DNA of 64,000 nucleotides from Zasmidium citrigriseum (GCA_002786025.1 NHNW01000004.1:806001-870000), one strand, 5' to 3'; positions 19,113-29,771 are shown, counted from the stretch's first letter. Numbers and translations: made by a program. Notes: a model not told the origin generated them from the sequence alone.

Positions 19113-20102
19113 ATGCCCCTGCCATCTATCGACCCGCCGCTGGTCAACTCAGCTTGCCCCTGGGCCACTACCAAAGAAGACCTTCAAGCTCTATTCGAAT
19201 GCCCTTCGACCGGGGCAGTGACGATCAGAACAAGCCTGCTGGACGGATTTGACCACGACTCTTCGACACATCAATTTGCCTTCTTCGATGCACATGATCA
19301 CACTTCACAGCCCGCCAACTCGGCCCCATCTCCATTACTCTCCAACAGCGGCAGTCTGAACACACTCGGATACAGCCCGATAAGACTGGATGAGTACCTT
19401 AATTTACTCCTCAGGGTCGTCCAAGACTCCTCGCTACCAAAAGATGTGCGCGACAAGAAGCCCTTCATCATCTCCGTCACCGGCAGTGCCGAAGCTGTTG
19501 CAGAATGCTATCGCAAGATCCAAGATACTCAAGCCGGGCTATCGAATCCACTTTGCATGGAGATCAACCTATCGTGTCCGAACATACCCAACAAGCCTCC
19601 GCCAGCATATTCTGCTGCAGCTCTTGGAGAGTATCTCCAGGCATTGGCGGCCGTCGAGACCCCATCTGGACAGGGGACAGTCGCCATAGGAATCAAAACG
19701 CCGCCCTACACGTATCATGATCAGTACCAGGCTCTGATCGATGCATTGTCGGCTGGGCCCTGTCTGGTAGATTTCATTACTGCCACCAACACACTTGGAT
19801 CCTGCCTCGTGCTCAAAGATGTTGACGGCACACCGGCGCTGAACTCGGCATCCGGTGCTGGCATTGGAGGCATGGCAGGTGCTCCACTTCATCCACTTGC
19901 TCTGGGCAATGTGAGGACGATACGATCGATGCTAGATGCGAGCGAGAAGTTGAGGTCCATCGATATCATTGGTGTAGGCGGAGTTTGTGACAAAGCGAGC
20001 TTTGGGAGGATGAAGTCTGTGGGTGCGAAGGTCATTGGTGTTGGAACTGCGTTGGGGAGAGAAGGGGTTGAAGTGTTCGGTAAGATCTTGAGAGGTAAAT
20101 GA
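19113..20102 (+). CDS. Dihydroorotate dehydrogenase, class 1A (fumarate-type)
   Basis: Single exon, 329 aa, without mitochondrial presequence or membrane helix. The motifs are those of cytosolic class 1A enzymes: FIISVTGS, MEINLSCPNIPNKP (the loop carrying the active-site cysteine), VAIGIKTPPY, DFITATNTLGS, SGAGIGGMAGAPLHPLAL and the FMN-phosphate region IIGVGGVCDKASF. The enzyme oxidises dihydroorotate to orotate in pyrimidine synthesis, using fumarate in yeast Ura1. Most filamentous ascomycetes rely on a mitochondrial class 2 enzyme, so this would be an additional, possibly laterally acquired, isozyme. That last point is inference. A broken partial copy lies 27 bp downstream. Confidence 0.9.
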   Translation: MPLPSIDPPLVNSACPWATTKEDLQALFECPSTGAVTIRTSLLDGFDHDSSTHQFAFFDAHDHTSQPANSAPSPLLSNSGSLNTLGYSPIRLDEYLNLLLRVVQDSSLPKDVRDKKPFIISVTGSAEAVAECYRKIQDTQAGLSNPLCMEINLSCPNIPNKPPPAYSAAALGEYLQALAAVETPSGQGTVAIGIKTPPYTYHDQYQALIDALSAGPCLVDFITATNTLGSCLVLKDVDGTPALNSASGAGIGGMAGAPLHPLALGNVRTIRSMLDASEKLRSIDIIGVGGVCDKASFGRMKSVGAKVIGVGTALGREGVEVFGKILRGK

Positions 20103-20128
20103 AACCAACATCCTCGTGTTGTCGGTCG

Positions 20129-20201
20129 ATCGTTATTGCAACCAACACACTAGACATTTGTCTTGTGCTGAAGGATGTCCACGGTGGACCAGCGCTGAAC
20201 T
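20129..20201 (+). pseudogene. Partial, degenerate copy of the adjacent DHODH gene
   Basis: 20138-20201 aligns without gaps to 19782-19845 of the DHODH gene, about 47 of 64 bases identical. Its translation ATNTLDICLVLKDVHGGPAL mirrors ATNTLGSCLVLKDVDGTPAL. Similarity ends on both sides, so only about 70 bp of a second gene copy remains. Confidence 0.75.
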
Positions 20202-20468
20202 ACCGAATGGCGTGTTCAGGTGGTCACAGGCTAAGACATTCTGTGTTCCATCAGGTCACCTCTATTGCGTTTATCATCTAATGTGTACCAAACGAGCCAT
20301 CATGAGCCATTGGAGCTCTTGGATTAGCCAACGTTCAGCAGATCACCTCTGTTCGCGACCTGGAACACATCGCAGGGCTAGCTCATGAAAATCTTGCCCT
20401 ATTACCTATGAAGAGTGGCAGCAAGCCCTGAAAGTCGAGCTTCGAATCCTCCTTGACCATGTGCCTAG

Positions 20469-21745
20469 TCACTGGGAAGTACCATGCCGGCGTGCTCCAA
20501 AGTAAGAACAACGCGACCTGAGATCTATCAGCGGGAACCAAAATATCGCATCGAACAGACCACATACCCATGTATGACCGAACGTCTTCTCGAGAGCAGA
20601 CGATCGAATCAAGTTCTGTCTCCGCCAGACCGCCTTCATGGCATCTTCGATGACGATACCTACTGCCTGAGCAACGAAAAACCGAAGAGTGGTGCTCTCG
20701 TCCCACGGAACTCCACCACCGACATCAGAGATGATGTGAGAGATGCCAGAGAGGAAGAAAGACCAGAAGATCTTCGTATACCGTTGGCCCAGACCATGTT
20801 TGGGAAGACGGAGGACACCATGTGCCACGAAATCAGCATTCCCTTCCAAATTGCACCGGAGGTTTTGATGCCAGAATTGGCTGCGATGGTCAATCAGCAA
20901 AGGTTAATGTGGACAGGGAGCAGAACTCACCCCCAGAAGTTTCTCAGATTGTACGCATGCTTGACGGACCCGAAAATTGGTCGACATTGACTGATACTCT
21001 TGCTGTCGCCTGCTGCTGTAACGAGGCAGATGACGGAGTATAGGAACTGGAGCAAGGTATAGTTCATGATCCAGCACGCCGCTGTGGATGTGGCTCTTGT
21101 CCGTAAATCTTCCGTCGAAAGGGCAGGCCCGTTGCGTGTGAAGATGGGTATCCGGTCTGAGGAAAGCAGCTTGTTATCCAAGGAAAGCTGGACGTCGGTA
21201 GTGTGCTGAATAAGGAAATAGCACACGACCGCATAGACCGAATGCCTCAAAACAAATTCATTCCAAGACGGCACATAATCCGCTCCCTTGGACTCATCAT
21301 GCAACGGCACATTCTTGACCTCCCAGCGCGTCCCTATCCCTCGCGGTCCACCACCAATCTCAGCGGCAAAGGCGGCTCTGTCGCCTGAGAACGGCTTCGA
21401 ATTTTTGCCGTTCTGAGTCTTTGCGTTGTAGTTGTCGTAATCCCATCCTCGCCAGATGAGTTTCTCGAAGTAGTTGATTGGAGGCCAGAAGATCGCTGGA
21501 GCGAGCATCCGACCCATCCAGCCATGATTGAGCGGCAGTTGTGTTGAGGTCCAGAAGATGAAGATGCCTAATACTGGAAGGAATAGCATGTACCGAAGAG
21601 TGGATCCGTGAGATGTTTCTCTGGCAGCATATGAGAAGATGGCCCCTTGCACTGCAATGGGTAGGATTGGGCTAGACAGGAGGTCGAAGATCTTCATGAT
21701 GGCCACCAGAATGAGCGATGAGTATGGTCTGATATGTTTAAGCAA
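20469..21745 (-). CDS. Wax-synthase-like membrane O-acyltransferase
   Basis: Exons 21745..20931 and 20880..20469 give 408 aa; the 50-nt intron (GTGAGT donor, TGATTGAC branch, GCAG acceptor) joins RNFWG to QFWHQNLRCN in frame. Several hydrophobic helices are present from the N-terminus (LILVAIMKIFDLLSSPILPI; LRYMLFLPVLGIFIFW). The hallmark of fungal wax-synthase-domain (PF13813, MBOAT-like) proteins, RxFWxxxWHQ followed by FFLSGISHIISD, is present, with the His expected to be catalytic. Relatives acylate small metabolites such as trichothecenes or meroterpenoids. No partner biosynthetic genes are visible, so the substrate is unknown. The 3' end may include an unrecognised intron. Confidence 0.78.
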
Positions 21746-22142
21746 GTCTTTTCGAGAACATCGTGCCTTCCGCCGAGAGATGTCGTACGCGAGCAGGAGC
21801 GGCTAGCCGCATGTGGGTCGCAACAGCAGCTGGATCGGATTCTTGCGAATGTCGGAAATCGGCAGGTGGAGTATTTCTGGCTGCTGACATCGAGTATACT
21901 AATTCTCCTCAAATTGGAGATTGATGACTTCCTGCCCAGATTAATTAAGACTACATCTATCAGTAATCAAGTATCCGCTCTGTACATGTCATTCGCTCCG
22001 TCGATGTCATCAGATAGGATAGCGCCACAGTAGAAGACCCACCACGACACAGCCTCAATCGAATGAAGGCGTCCATGCTTTCGACAACAACATGAAAGGA
22101 TGATAAAAGCTGTTCTCTCGTCAAGGAGTCGATCGTATCATA
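21746..22142. other. Intergenic, no feature seen
   Basis: Between two minus-strand genes; presumed promoter of the wax-synthase-like gene. Confidence 0.5.
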
Positions 22143-23136
22143 TCAAACCTCTGGGTACACGTCTCTGTCTTGAAGTCAGCGGCGTTGTTTTCCTCTCTTG
22201 TTGAATGCTGACTTACGTTCGCCGCAACAACGGCATCTGCGTTCTGACTTTGTGCAGCTTCTCAAGATCAATATCTGCAAGAATCACCTCTGGCTCATCC
22301 TTCTTCTCTCCACCAAGCTCTCCCAGTACTTCTCCCCACGGATCGATGATAATGCTATGTCCGTAGCTCACCCGTTTCTCGTTGTGATTTCCTACCTGAG
22401 CAGCAGCGATCACATAGCACTCGCATTCGATTGCACGGGCACGCAAGAGCGGCAGCCAGTGTGCCTTGCCAGTCGGAACCGTGAAGGCTGAGGGATAGAG
22501 CAGGATGTCGGCTTTCTGTCGCTTGAGAGCAAGTGCAATCTCTGGGAATCGCAGGTCGAAGCAAATCATGGAGCCAATCTTTCCCACGGCTGTATCGAAG
22601 GGCTGGAGGATCTCGTTTCCAGGCTCCGTGGTATTGCTCTCTTTCATGATGGGACCGTTCTCAATCTCTAGGTCGAAGAGATGGATCTGGCCAGCATATC
22701 AACAGAAGTGCTAACAGTCGGTCTGTAGAGACTAACCTTCTGATAACGATGTGCGATCTCGCCCTTCTCATCAATCCAGATCAAAGTGTTCTTGATTCGA
22801 TGGCTCTTTGAATCATCGCTTGGCTCATGCACGCCAACGGAGATCGGCAATGAGTGTTTCTTTGCATCTTCTCGCAGCCCCAAAATGAAGGGCGACTTAT
22901 CGGCCGGCTTGCAGAGCGAGATGCTTTCTTCTGGCGAGCCGCCTATGTAATCACTAGCCTCTGGAAGAAAGACCGCCTACCTGAAGTGCAATAAGCAACA
23001 CGGATGCGAAGAAGTAGATGGCCTGTATCACCTTTGCTCCGGCATCAACGGCCTTCCTGATGACAATCCGGCATTGGGCCAGATTGTGCGTCATGGAGGA
23101 CGTAGACGTGATCTGTCCTACCGCTGCGAGAGCCAT
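22143..23136 (-). CDS. Carbon-nitrogen hydrolase, Nit2-like (deaminated glutathione amidase)
   Basis: Four exons, 23136..23032, 22976..22737, 22686..22217 and 22164..22143, give 278 aa; introns are 55, 50 and 52 nt. Joins recreate family sequence (DAGAK-AVFLPEASDYI; HRYQK-IHLFDL; LLRRT-DVYPEV at the very end), so the 22-nt last exon is well supported. The nitrilase catalytic triad is visible: Glu41 (PEA), Lys115 (HRYQK) and Cys157 (MICFDLRFPE). The N-terminus (MALAAVGQITSTSSMTHN) matches Nit1/Nit2 proteins, which repair deaminated glutathione formed by transaminase side reactions. It is cytosolic; no targeting peptide is seen. Confidence 0.9.
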
Positions 23137-23646
23137 CTTCGTGGAATGGTATCTCAGCACCATACTGCGAATATTTAATGAAACAGATAAGGTCCTGAGA
23201 TGGCGTTGGGAAGTAGTGAGACTGTGGATGGCCTCAGGCATTAATCCGGCCCGCGCCGAGAAGCGAGTGCACAGACATCCGCGGCGGCACTCTTTCCCAA
23301 ATCTTTCTCGTCGAAAATCTCCATCCCGCCTTCATCTCCTCCATCACACGCGTCGCGCCCATCGTCTACCGCGCAGCCATGGCGATGAGCCCAGCAGCTC
23401 GTGCGATGCTACATGCGCATATCGGCCCTGGCTGAGGCGGCGCCAGCAGCTGGCATGGCCAGCATCAAATGGTACGTCTACACGTCTTCCTCCCTCTCTC
23501 CGGTCAAGGATGCTACAACCACGAACAATCCAAATCCTACAACACCATGAAGGATTCAAACAAGCTCTAGAATTACACTGAGCACCGGCGAACTTCGAGA
23601 CCAAGCTGGCGCAGCTTCTGAGAGCAAAGACTAACAACCTCTACAG

Positions 23647-24885
23647 AACATCTCTTCCGCCGAAAGGTCATCATTCACCATTGCCTCCCATCAAGGAGCG
23701 CCGCATCCCGAGCTCGTCCTCTATCAAAAAGGTACGCGCTTCTCTCTTCTCCCCTCCACCGTTCTGTGATGATACTGTGACAAATGGCATTCCTCGAACG
23801 GAATTTTCCATGTCGATTTTGTCAATAATAAGTTTCAGCCTTGTCTGACCCGCCCTCTTCTCACTCCTGCCTTCATCGCATTGCACGAGACGAGCGTCCA
23901 CTGACTGTCTGCTCAGGTACATATCATCCCACTCCTCACCGACCTCTCCAATGATGAGTCCTTCAACGCAACGGGCGGACAGATGCACTTGGAGCCGGCA
24001 TCCATCAAAAACGAGGACGTACAATCCTCGTGGGTGTTTGGCGAAGAGATGTCTTGTTGAGAAAGCGTCGACTGAGTCCATCAGACTGCACTTGCGTGAT
24101 CAGTACATGCCGAGAACTCCTCACTGACTGTTCATGCAGGTTAGCTTGCCCTCTCTTTTCCTCATACCCGATGACTCTGCAATGATGATCACTATTCACA
24201 CTGTTTGAACCGTCTTCGTCTAACGAACGTTGGCGGTTGTGAACGTACAACACTGAAAATTCTGATTTAATGAGGTATGGGATAATCAATCTCGATGCAC
24301 AGAACGCAAGCTAACAAGACTTAGCCTGATTGCAGATTTCATTCACTCATGCCAGACATGGCGCGGTTGGAGGCTTGAGGCTGACTTTGCCAATCACAGA
24401 TTCCGCGACCCGAGGACGATGATGTTCGACAGGTATGTATATACCCTTCTCCAGCGTTCTTGAATGATGTCAAATACTTCGCGGATACATGGTAAAACTA
24501 TGAAGCTTTTCAAAATCAAAATCCCTGACAAGACTTTCACTTCCTCCTTCCTCAATCATTGGTGCGGTTGAGTGTGTACTGACGCAGCGTGTTCAGTGCG
24601 AAGCTTCTGTAGGTTGAGACCGATCTCCTTGCTTGATCCCGCCTTATCCCACCGCATGATGAACAACAATATTCGCTGTGTTCTTACCGAGCTCGCCTTT
24701 GACGACACACATATTTCACTTTGGAGACCTGATATGCCCAACCAACGCCTGACCGATGCTGAACGATCGCCTGGGTACCGCGACTGACATTCAGTGCAGC
24801 AGAAAAGGACGTACGCAGAATGTGCGCTTGCAACCGTCACCGCGAGAACGTATCGCGAATCGCTTGGAAAGGTCCGATGGTTTGA
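23647..24885 (+). CDS. Unresolved multi-exon gene with long introns
   Basis: I do not recognise the product. The model is partial. Best-supported exons are 24325..24432 (SLIADFIHSCQTWRGWRL then EADFANHRFRDPRTMMF), 24597..24608 and 24795..24885 (or starting at 24800 with a different frame). Earlier candidate exons are 23647..23731 and from 23917, which reads VHIIPLLTDLSNDESF. Implied introns of 185, 164 and 186 nt are three times the local norm, have GTACGC, GTATGT and GTAGGT donors and each ends with ACTGAC shortly before CAG. The exon linking 23.9-24.06 kb to 24.3 kb and the true start (perhaps near 23.4 kb) could not be fixed. A decayed gene or a non-coding spliced transcript is possible. 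Confidence 0.35.
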
Positions 24886-25169
24886 TTAAGGATTGAGAAA
24901 GAGAAGGCCGTAAGGCAGGCCTAGAGTCGCATGGCCGGTAGCCAGGAGATGGTGTGAGTTGGATTGAGGCACAGCTGGCGATATCGACACAGCCCTTGGG
25001 TTGTTTTAGATCTCTCAGAGAACCCCAGGTTAGGACACAAAGCATACTTCGTACGCCCATAAATTCGAGAATGCTTTGTACTGTACAGCTCCCATTCTTT
25101 TCCCGTAGATGCTTTGCCTTCCTTCAGCGCCGAACGCCTCGCCTTGACCCTGCAGCAGCAATCGATATC

Positions 25170-25962
25170 TTACCACAGCCACAACAAAACCAAAAAGCAA
25201 ATGGCAATGAAAGACCCCAATATGATCCCATCCCTCCTCTTCTTACTCCCAATCCTCTGCATCAAACTATTAATCCCCGGAATCTGGGCCGCGGCGCCCG
25301 TAATCCTCCTCTGTATACTCATCAAACTCTCCCTCTGCAAGCCAAAACTCTCATTCACCGCATACGCCTGACTCAACACGCTGTCCGCCATATTATGACT
25401 GTTGTCCAGTCTCCTTCGCTCGTCCAACATGTACTCTGCTTCCGCGGCTTCGGGGTTTTGGGCGCTGCGGTGGGTTTCTATGTCGTTGCGCACGTTGGAG
25501 AGGAGGTTTGCTCTGTCCCGGGTGTGGGCTATTTGGGCTTTTAGGCGCGAGAGTTCTGTGCGGTGTTGGGTGAGGATTTCGCGGTGGCGGGCTAGGTTTG
25601 TGGATTTTAGGGCTGAGGGGGTGGGTTCGGAGTCGAGGGTGCGGGAGAGTTGGGAGAGGAGGGTGGTGCGCTGGAGATGTGTTAGTTGGGTGGTTTGGGG
25701 GTGAGAGAGAGGTGGTGGTATGGGGTACTTTTTCGAGAATCTCATTGAGCTGGTCTTCGAGTTTGCGCTCTTCGTCGCTGGGTTTGGCTTCGAGGTCTGT
25801 TTTGGAGGCGAATTGTGCGTAGGAGTGGAACAGGGTCTCTGTCTGTACTTCTGCCATCAGCGCGCATTCTCACTGGCGTCTGCTCTGTTGTATACTGACT
25901 TGTGTCTCTTGCGCTCGTGCTTGCTGCCGTAGCTGTGCCCATCCTGTCGCGTTCGCCGCCAT
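25170..25962 (-). CDS. GOS1: Golgi SNARE Gos1
   Basis: Exons 25962..25900, 25842..25729 and 25670..25170 give 225 aa, the same size as yeast Gos1; introns are 57 and 58 nt (GTCAGT and GTACCC donors). The N-terminus MAANATGWAQLRQQARAQET and joins QETQ-TETLFHSY and EILEK-RTTLLSQL fit the family. The SNARE motif covers about residues 130-195, with the ionic-layer Gln in the segment VLSQAYAVNESFGLQRESL, and a single C-terminal anchor (GIILGSFIAICFLVLLWLW) ends the protein. Gos1 is a Qb SNARE acting with Sed5, Ykt6 and Sft1 in intra-Golgi transport. It is divergent from RPL35. Confidence 0.9.
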
Positions 25963-26279
25963 AACGCAAATCTCCAGATATGTCGGTGTTTCTCGCTGTG
26001 ATAAAGTCGACTCTTCAAATCTAGACAACTGAATATCCTCAAAATGACGCCTTCCCCAGCCAAAGTACCTTCTCAAGGCCATCACATGCCCCGTGCCGCT
26101 TTGGGACGTGACGTTCGAGCTGGCGTCGGCAGATTGGTTTCGCCGAGCGCCGATTGGCGTGCGGTTCCACGCCAAGATTGCACGAACATCTCGATTTTGC
26201 GACTTTGGACAGCCGCCGCCCACCACGAGACCGCATCAGCGACGACACCACCGACTCTACTAACCCACAGTCACCCGCA
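25963..26279. promoter_or_regulatory. Divergent promoter, GOS1 / RPL35
   Basis: 317 bp between start codons of a Golgi SNARE gene and a ribosomal-protein gene. A pyrimidine-containing tract lies before the RPL35 start. No factor site assigned. Confidence 0.5.
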
Positions 26280-26887
26280 ATGGTACGAAATATTCACCCT
26301 CGATATAATGGAGACGTCAGAAATGCTGACGGGTGTGCGTAACAGTCGTCCGGCAAAGTCAAGGCCTCCCAGCTCTGGGGCAAGAACAAGGACGAGTTGA
26401 AGAAGCAGCTCGACGAACTCAAGGCCGAGCTCGTACAACTGCGGACCCAGAAGATTGCCGGCGGTGCCCAGTCGAAGTTGACCAAGATGTACGTCCCCAG
26501 CACCACCCGCACCCCGGCCGCCCAGCGCGCACAATGGAGGAGATTGGAGGAAGACAGGGCAGGATACTGATGTTAATACCAGCCACGACGTCCGCAAGTC
26601 GATCGCTCGCGTCTTGACCATCATCAACGCCAACCAGCGCGCCCAACTCCGCCTCTTCTACAAGAACAAGAAGTACCTGCCGCTCGACCTCCGCCCCAAG
26701 CAGACTCGCGCCATCCGCCGCCGGTTATCGCCAGAGGAGAAGAGCATCGTCTCCGAGAAGCAGAAGAAGAAGCAGAGACACTTCCCCCAGAGAAACTTCG
26801 CCGTCAAGGTATGACACATACAGAAAGACATATGAAGGACAGAGGTGTGGAACAGTGGGCTAATACTTTGGACAGGCCGTCGCATAG
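26280..26887 (+). CDS. RPL35: 60S ribosomal protein L35 (uL29)
   Basis: Four exons, 26280..26282 (only the ATG), 26346..26488, 26583..26808 and 26876..26887, encode 127 aa. Introns are 63, 94 and 67 nt, with GTACGA, GTACGT and GTATGA donors. The sequence [20 protein letters not shown], then KSLARV-like [15 protein letters not shown] and [20 protein letters not shown], is the full-length uL29 family protein near the polypeptide exit tunnel. An intron directly after the start codon is common in fungal ribosomal-protein genes and often affects their expression. The last exon encodes only AVA and the stop. Confidence 0.95.
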
Positions 26888-28846
26888 ATACGATGAGCTG
26901 GATTGCGGGTTTCTTCACGGTGCATGCTTGAGCGCTTGAGTCTTTTCATCATGGCGAACAAAGGACGGATGGGAAAGGTGGGCTCGCTAGCGATATGACT
27001 AGGCAGCTAGAGACCGAGACTGGTCCAAAACGATCCCAATTCATGCGCATGAGCAAGCTGGAATCCTTTCTCCTTTCCACATCTCTTCGTTGCAGGCAGT
27101 GATAGTAGGGCTGGAGACGGCATTGACTCGCTGACTTGCTAACAGCTTCGACTACCGCTGGACCGCCGGCCGCTGCTACTCACTTCGCTCTTCCAGCCAC
27201 CTTCGCCAGAGCACCGGAGCCATTTTCGATACTCGAATCAGCTCATCCTGCTTCACCGGCTTCAGTCCGTCTGCGGCATTCCCACAAGGCGAGTCCGCCG
27301 CGACAGGCACCTCTACCCCCGTTCAGAAAATCTCGCTGCTGATCCTTACTGGTACACTGGTCTCAAGGTCGTTGTCACGCTGCTGTCGCCTTATCAACTT
27401 CAGAAATCTTCTCCGGACCTCCATTACCCACCGCCAGCCTCTGGCCACTTCATCTATACCAATATCGTCGCGGCATCTAAGTTACACTGACTTGCGGATT
27501 CGTCAAGTCCCTGGACACTACATCAACGCTTCTTCATCCCATTCCCGAACCTGACCTGGCCAGCAAGTCTGCCAGATCAATGCTCTATGCCGTCTCTACG
27601 TATCTCTTGAAGACATACTCTTCTCCTACTGCACATCCCGACCCCGACTCGCTCGACCATGAAGACATGAGTGCACGGCATGCCGGGCACACGCTTTCGA
27701 GGATCGGAAAGCCCTCGTCTTCCTTTCGAGTCCCGATTCGAGGCTGCTGGCATCGAGTCCAAGGCCAACGTCCCGAGACGAGTCGGTCGTGTGCCTTGAT
27801 TGGAATGAACGCTTCGTGGCGTCGAGACTGAGGCCTCGAAGGGCGCATGCTGGCGAATCTGAAGTCTTGAGCAGACAGATATCACCACAGCTGGCCGCAA
27901 CGTGGCTACAAATGATGAGAATACAGTCCACACTATCTCACACTCTGGGGCTCCAAGGACGCCAAGGGCGAGTCCGAGTTGCATCCCCCTCGGGCAGCAT
28001 CGAAAGCTCCGAATTGTTACTCCAGATTGGAGCATTTGCTATGCAACTTGGGCGTCGGGCCTGCTATCTTGATGCTAGCCGTGAGTCTGCTGAAGCAAGG
28101 CATGGCGACAAGAGGATGGTCAGCAACGACTTCTCACCGCCAACGTCTTGCCTTCTTATCTTTTCTTTCCCCCTCCGGCAAGCCAGAACATACCTCTCCA
28201 GGCTCATGTCAAGCATACGCGCTCTCCTTCACGCCGACAGCTGCAAGACATCTGCTACTTTGCTGGCTCACGCAACCTTTCAGAGCAAACGCTGCCGTCA
28301 TCACTCATGCCCGCCCTCGCAGTCCGCATGATAGTTCCGCGAGCCTCCTATCTCACTCAGCTCGCGAGCTCCAAGGCCGGCCAGGTCGAGTCCTTTTCCT
28401 TAACGGACGCCAGAGGAACAGCTGGCACTGGTCATGGTCATTCTGTCCATGATACCAGTCGGAATCGTGGCGGACGAGGGCATAGCGGCATTTCTGGCTT
28501 ACAGCAGCACTGTGCCACCGCCGGTGCGTTTGAGGAAGTCGGTTCTGGTGCACAAGAGCTGGCTGGGAGGACGACGAATGTGCCAATCGTGTTCGTCCTC
28601 GATGGGCTCGCGAGGCCTTGAAGACCTACATGCAAGGGCTCGCTTGCCAGCAACATCAACCACAGCCTAGTCAGAAATCACGACCTCTTACCATACCAGC
28701 ACGTCACGAGAAAAAGAAAGGGTGGCACATCACCATAGACAGACATCATGCAATTCCCTCATGTTCTAGTCATATCCCCCTGCTCTCACCAGCAAAGTTC
28801 AATCCCTTCCCACTCAGAAAAGTTACAATCTCGTCCATCTTTTTTT
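26888..28846. other. 2-kb region of unclear status
   Basis: The sequence 27140-27340 is open in all three plus-strand frames because it is pyrimidine- and GC-rich, and 27580-28620 holds overlapping open frames of low-complexity character. A GTGAGT donor at about 28081 and CAG acceptors near 27147 and 28201 look usable, and a short hydrophobic stretch (VILSMIPVGIVADEGIAAF) is encoded near 28437. No reading frame shows a recognisable family, so I do not call a gene. Confidence 0.4.
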
Positions 28847-29745
28847 CTAGACCCTCTTGGCCTTCTTGAGCATTTCAGTCATCATCATCCTGCACTCGAT
28901 CAAATGTGCATTCACGATATCCTGCCTCTTCTGCTCGCGTTCATGGTATCCTTCTTCTTGCTGTGCCTCTGAGCTGTGACGTCGATCGCCGGGGGCGAGA
29001 GTCGGTGCTCGGAGGGCTTGGTATGCGCGGTGTTTTTGGGTTTTGTGGTTTGTTCGCGGGGTTGGGTATCATATGTTCTGGGCGAGTTTGGTCAGCAGGG
29101 CTTTTTGACGGGTTGGAGGTTGGGTGCCGTACCTTGTAGAAACAGGCTTTTAGCAAGGAAAACTTGTTGGAGGGGCGGTGTCGAGGAATCGGGGCTGTGG
29201 TCTCGAGTCAGCGTGTAAAGCGTTGTTGAGGAGGCGGAGGTTGGACTTACTTGGGCGGTGCAGGGAGTGGAGTTGAGCATCCAGTGCTGATGTACGGGGT
29301 TCTTGGTGTATCGACGGTGGTGGTGAATGCTGCAGGGATGGGTGTTAGTATCATGGCTGTGAAGAGGTCAGTGAGTGGCGTACCTTTGGGGTATATAATT
29401 TAATAGGACGTCGGTCGTCTTCGAGGAGTGCGTGCGCTGTGGTCGCTGTCAGTAGAGCCAAGATGCTGAGGATGGGGAAGACTTACCGCCTGTCTAGACT
29501 TGAAGTCTTGAGGTCGGAGTGTTAGTCACAGTCTCAAAGAGTCACAGATCACATGTCTTGCTCGCAGGGCTCGGCGCCGTCTGCTCGTCGTCGGTATCGG
29601 TCGTTCGATGCTCTCGGTGCCCAATGCTCGTTCGTGCTCGGTCGGTGCTCGGTGCTCAATGCTCGCTCGTCGCTCGTTGCTCGCCGTAGGCCGAAGACAT
29701 CACGAAAGCACGCAGAAAGAAAAACAGTATTTACCTTGTAGTCAT
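28847..29745 (-). CDS. Small protein, possibly secreted (five-exon model)
   Basis: Proposed exons are 29745..29735, 29465..29384, 29329..29251, 29194..29133 and 28960..28847, giving 115 aa. Introns are 269, 54, 56 and 172 nt; most have good donors (GTAAAT, GTACGC, GTAAGT, GTACGG). The N-terminus MTTSILALLTATTAHALLED could be a short signal peptide cleaved after AHA. The mature part is basic and Pro-rich, then helical (KFSLLKACFYK; HEREQKRQDIVNAHLIECR), with two cysteines. No homologue is recognised. The start is the weakest part: it lies only 26 bp after the stop of the upstream gene and exon 1 is 11 nt. The last three joins are better supported by continuous frame and sense-like sequence. 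Confidence 0.5.
29567..29690. repeat. Degenerate GCTCG-type minisatellite
   Basis: Repeated words such as GCTCGGTGCTCAATGCTCG and GCTCGTCGCTCGTTGCTCG fill about 120 bp. It lies inside the proposed 269-nt first intron of the small gene on the minus strand. Confidence 0.8.
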
Positions 29746-29771
29746 CAGACGGTGCGGAAGCAGCTCCAAGC

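Noticed and set aside
23671..24081. 136-codon minus-strand frame
   Set aside because: No family character, and it lies opposite exon-like plus-strand segments.
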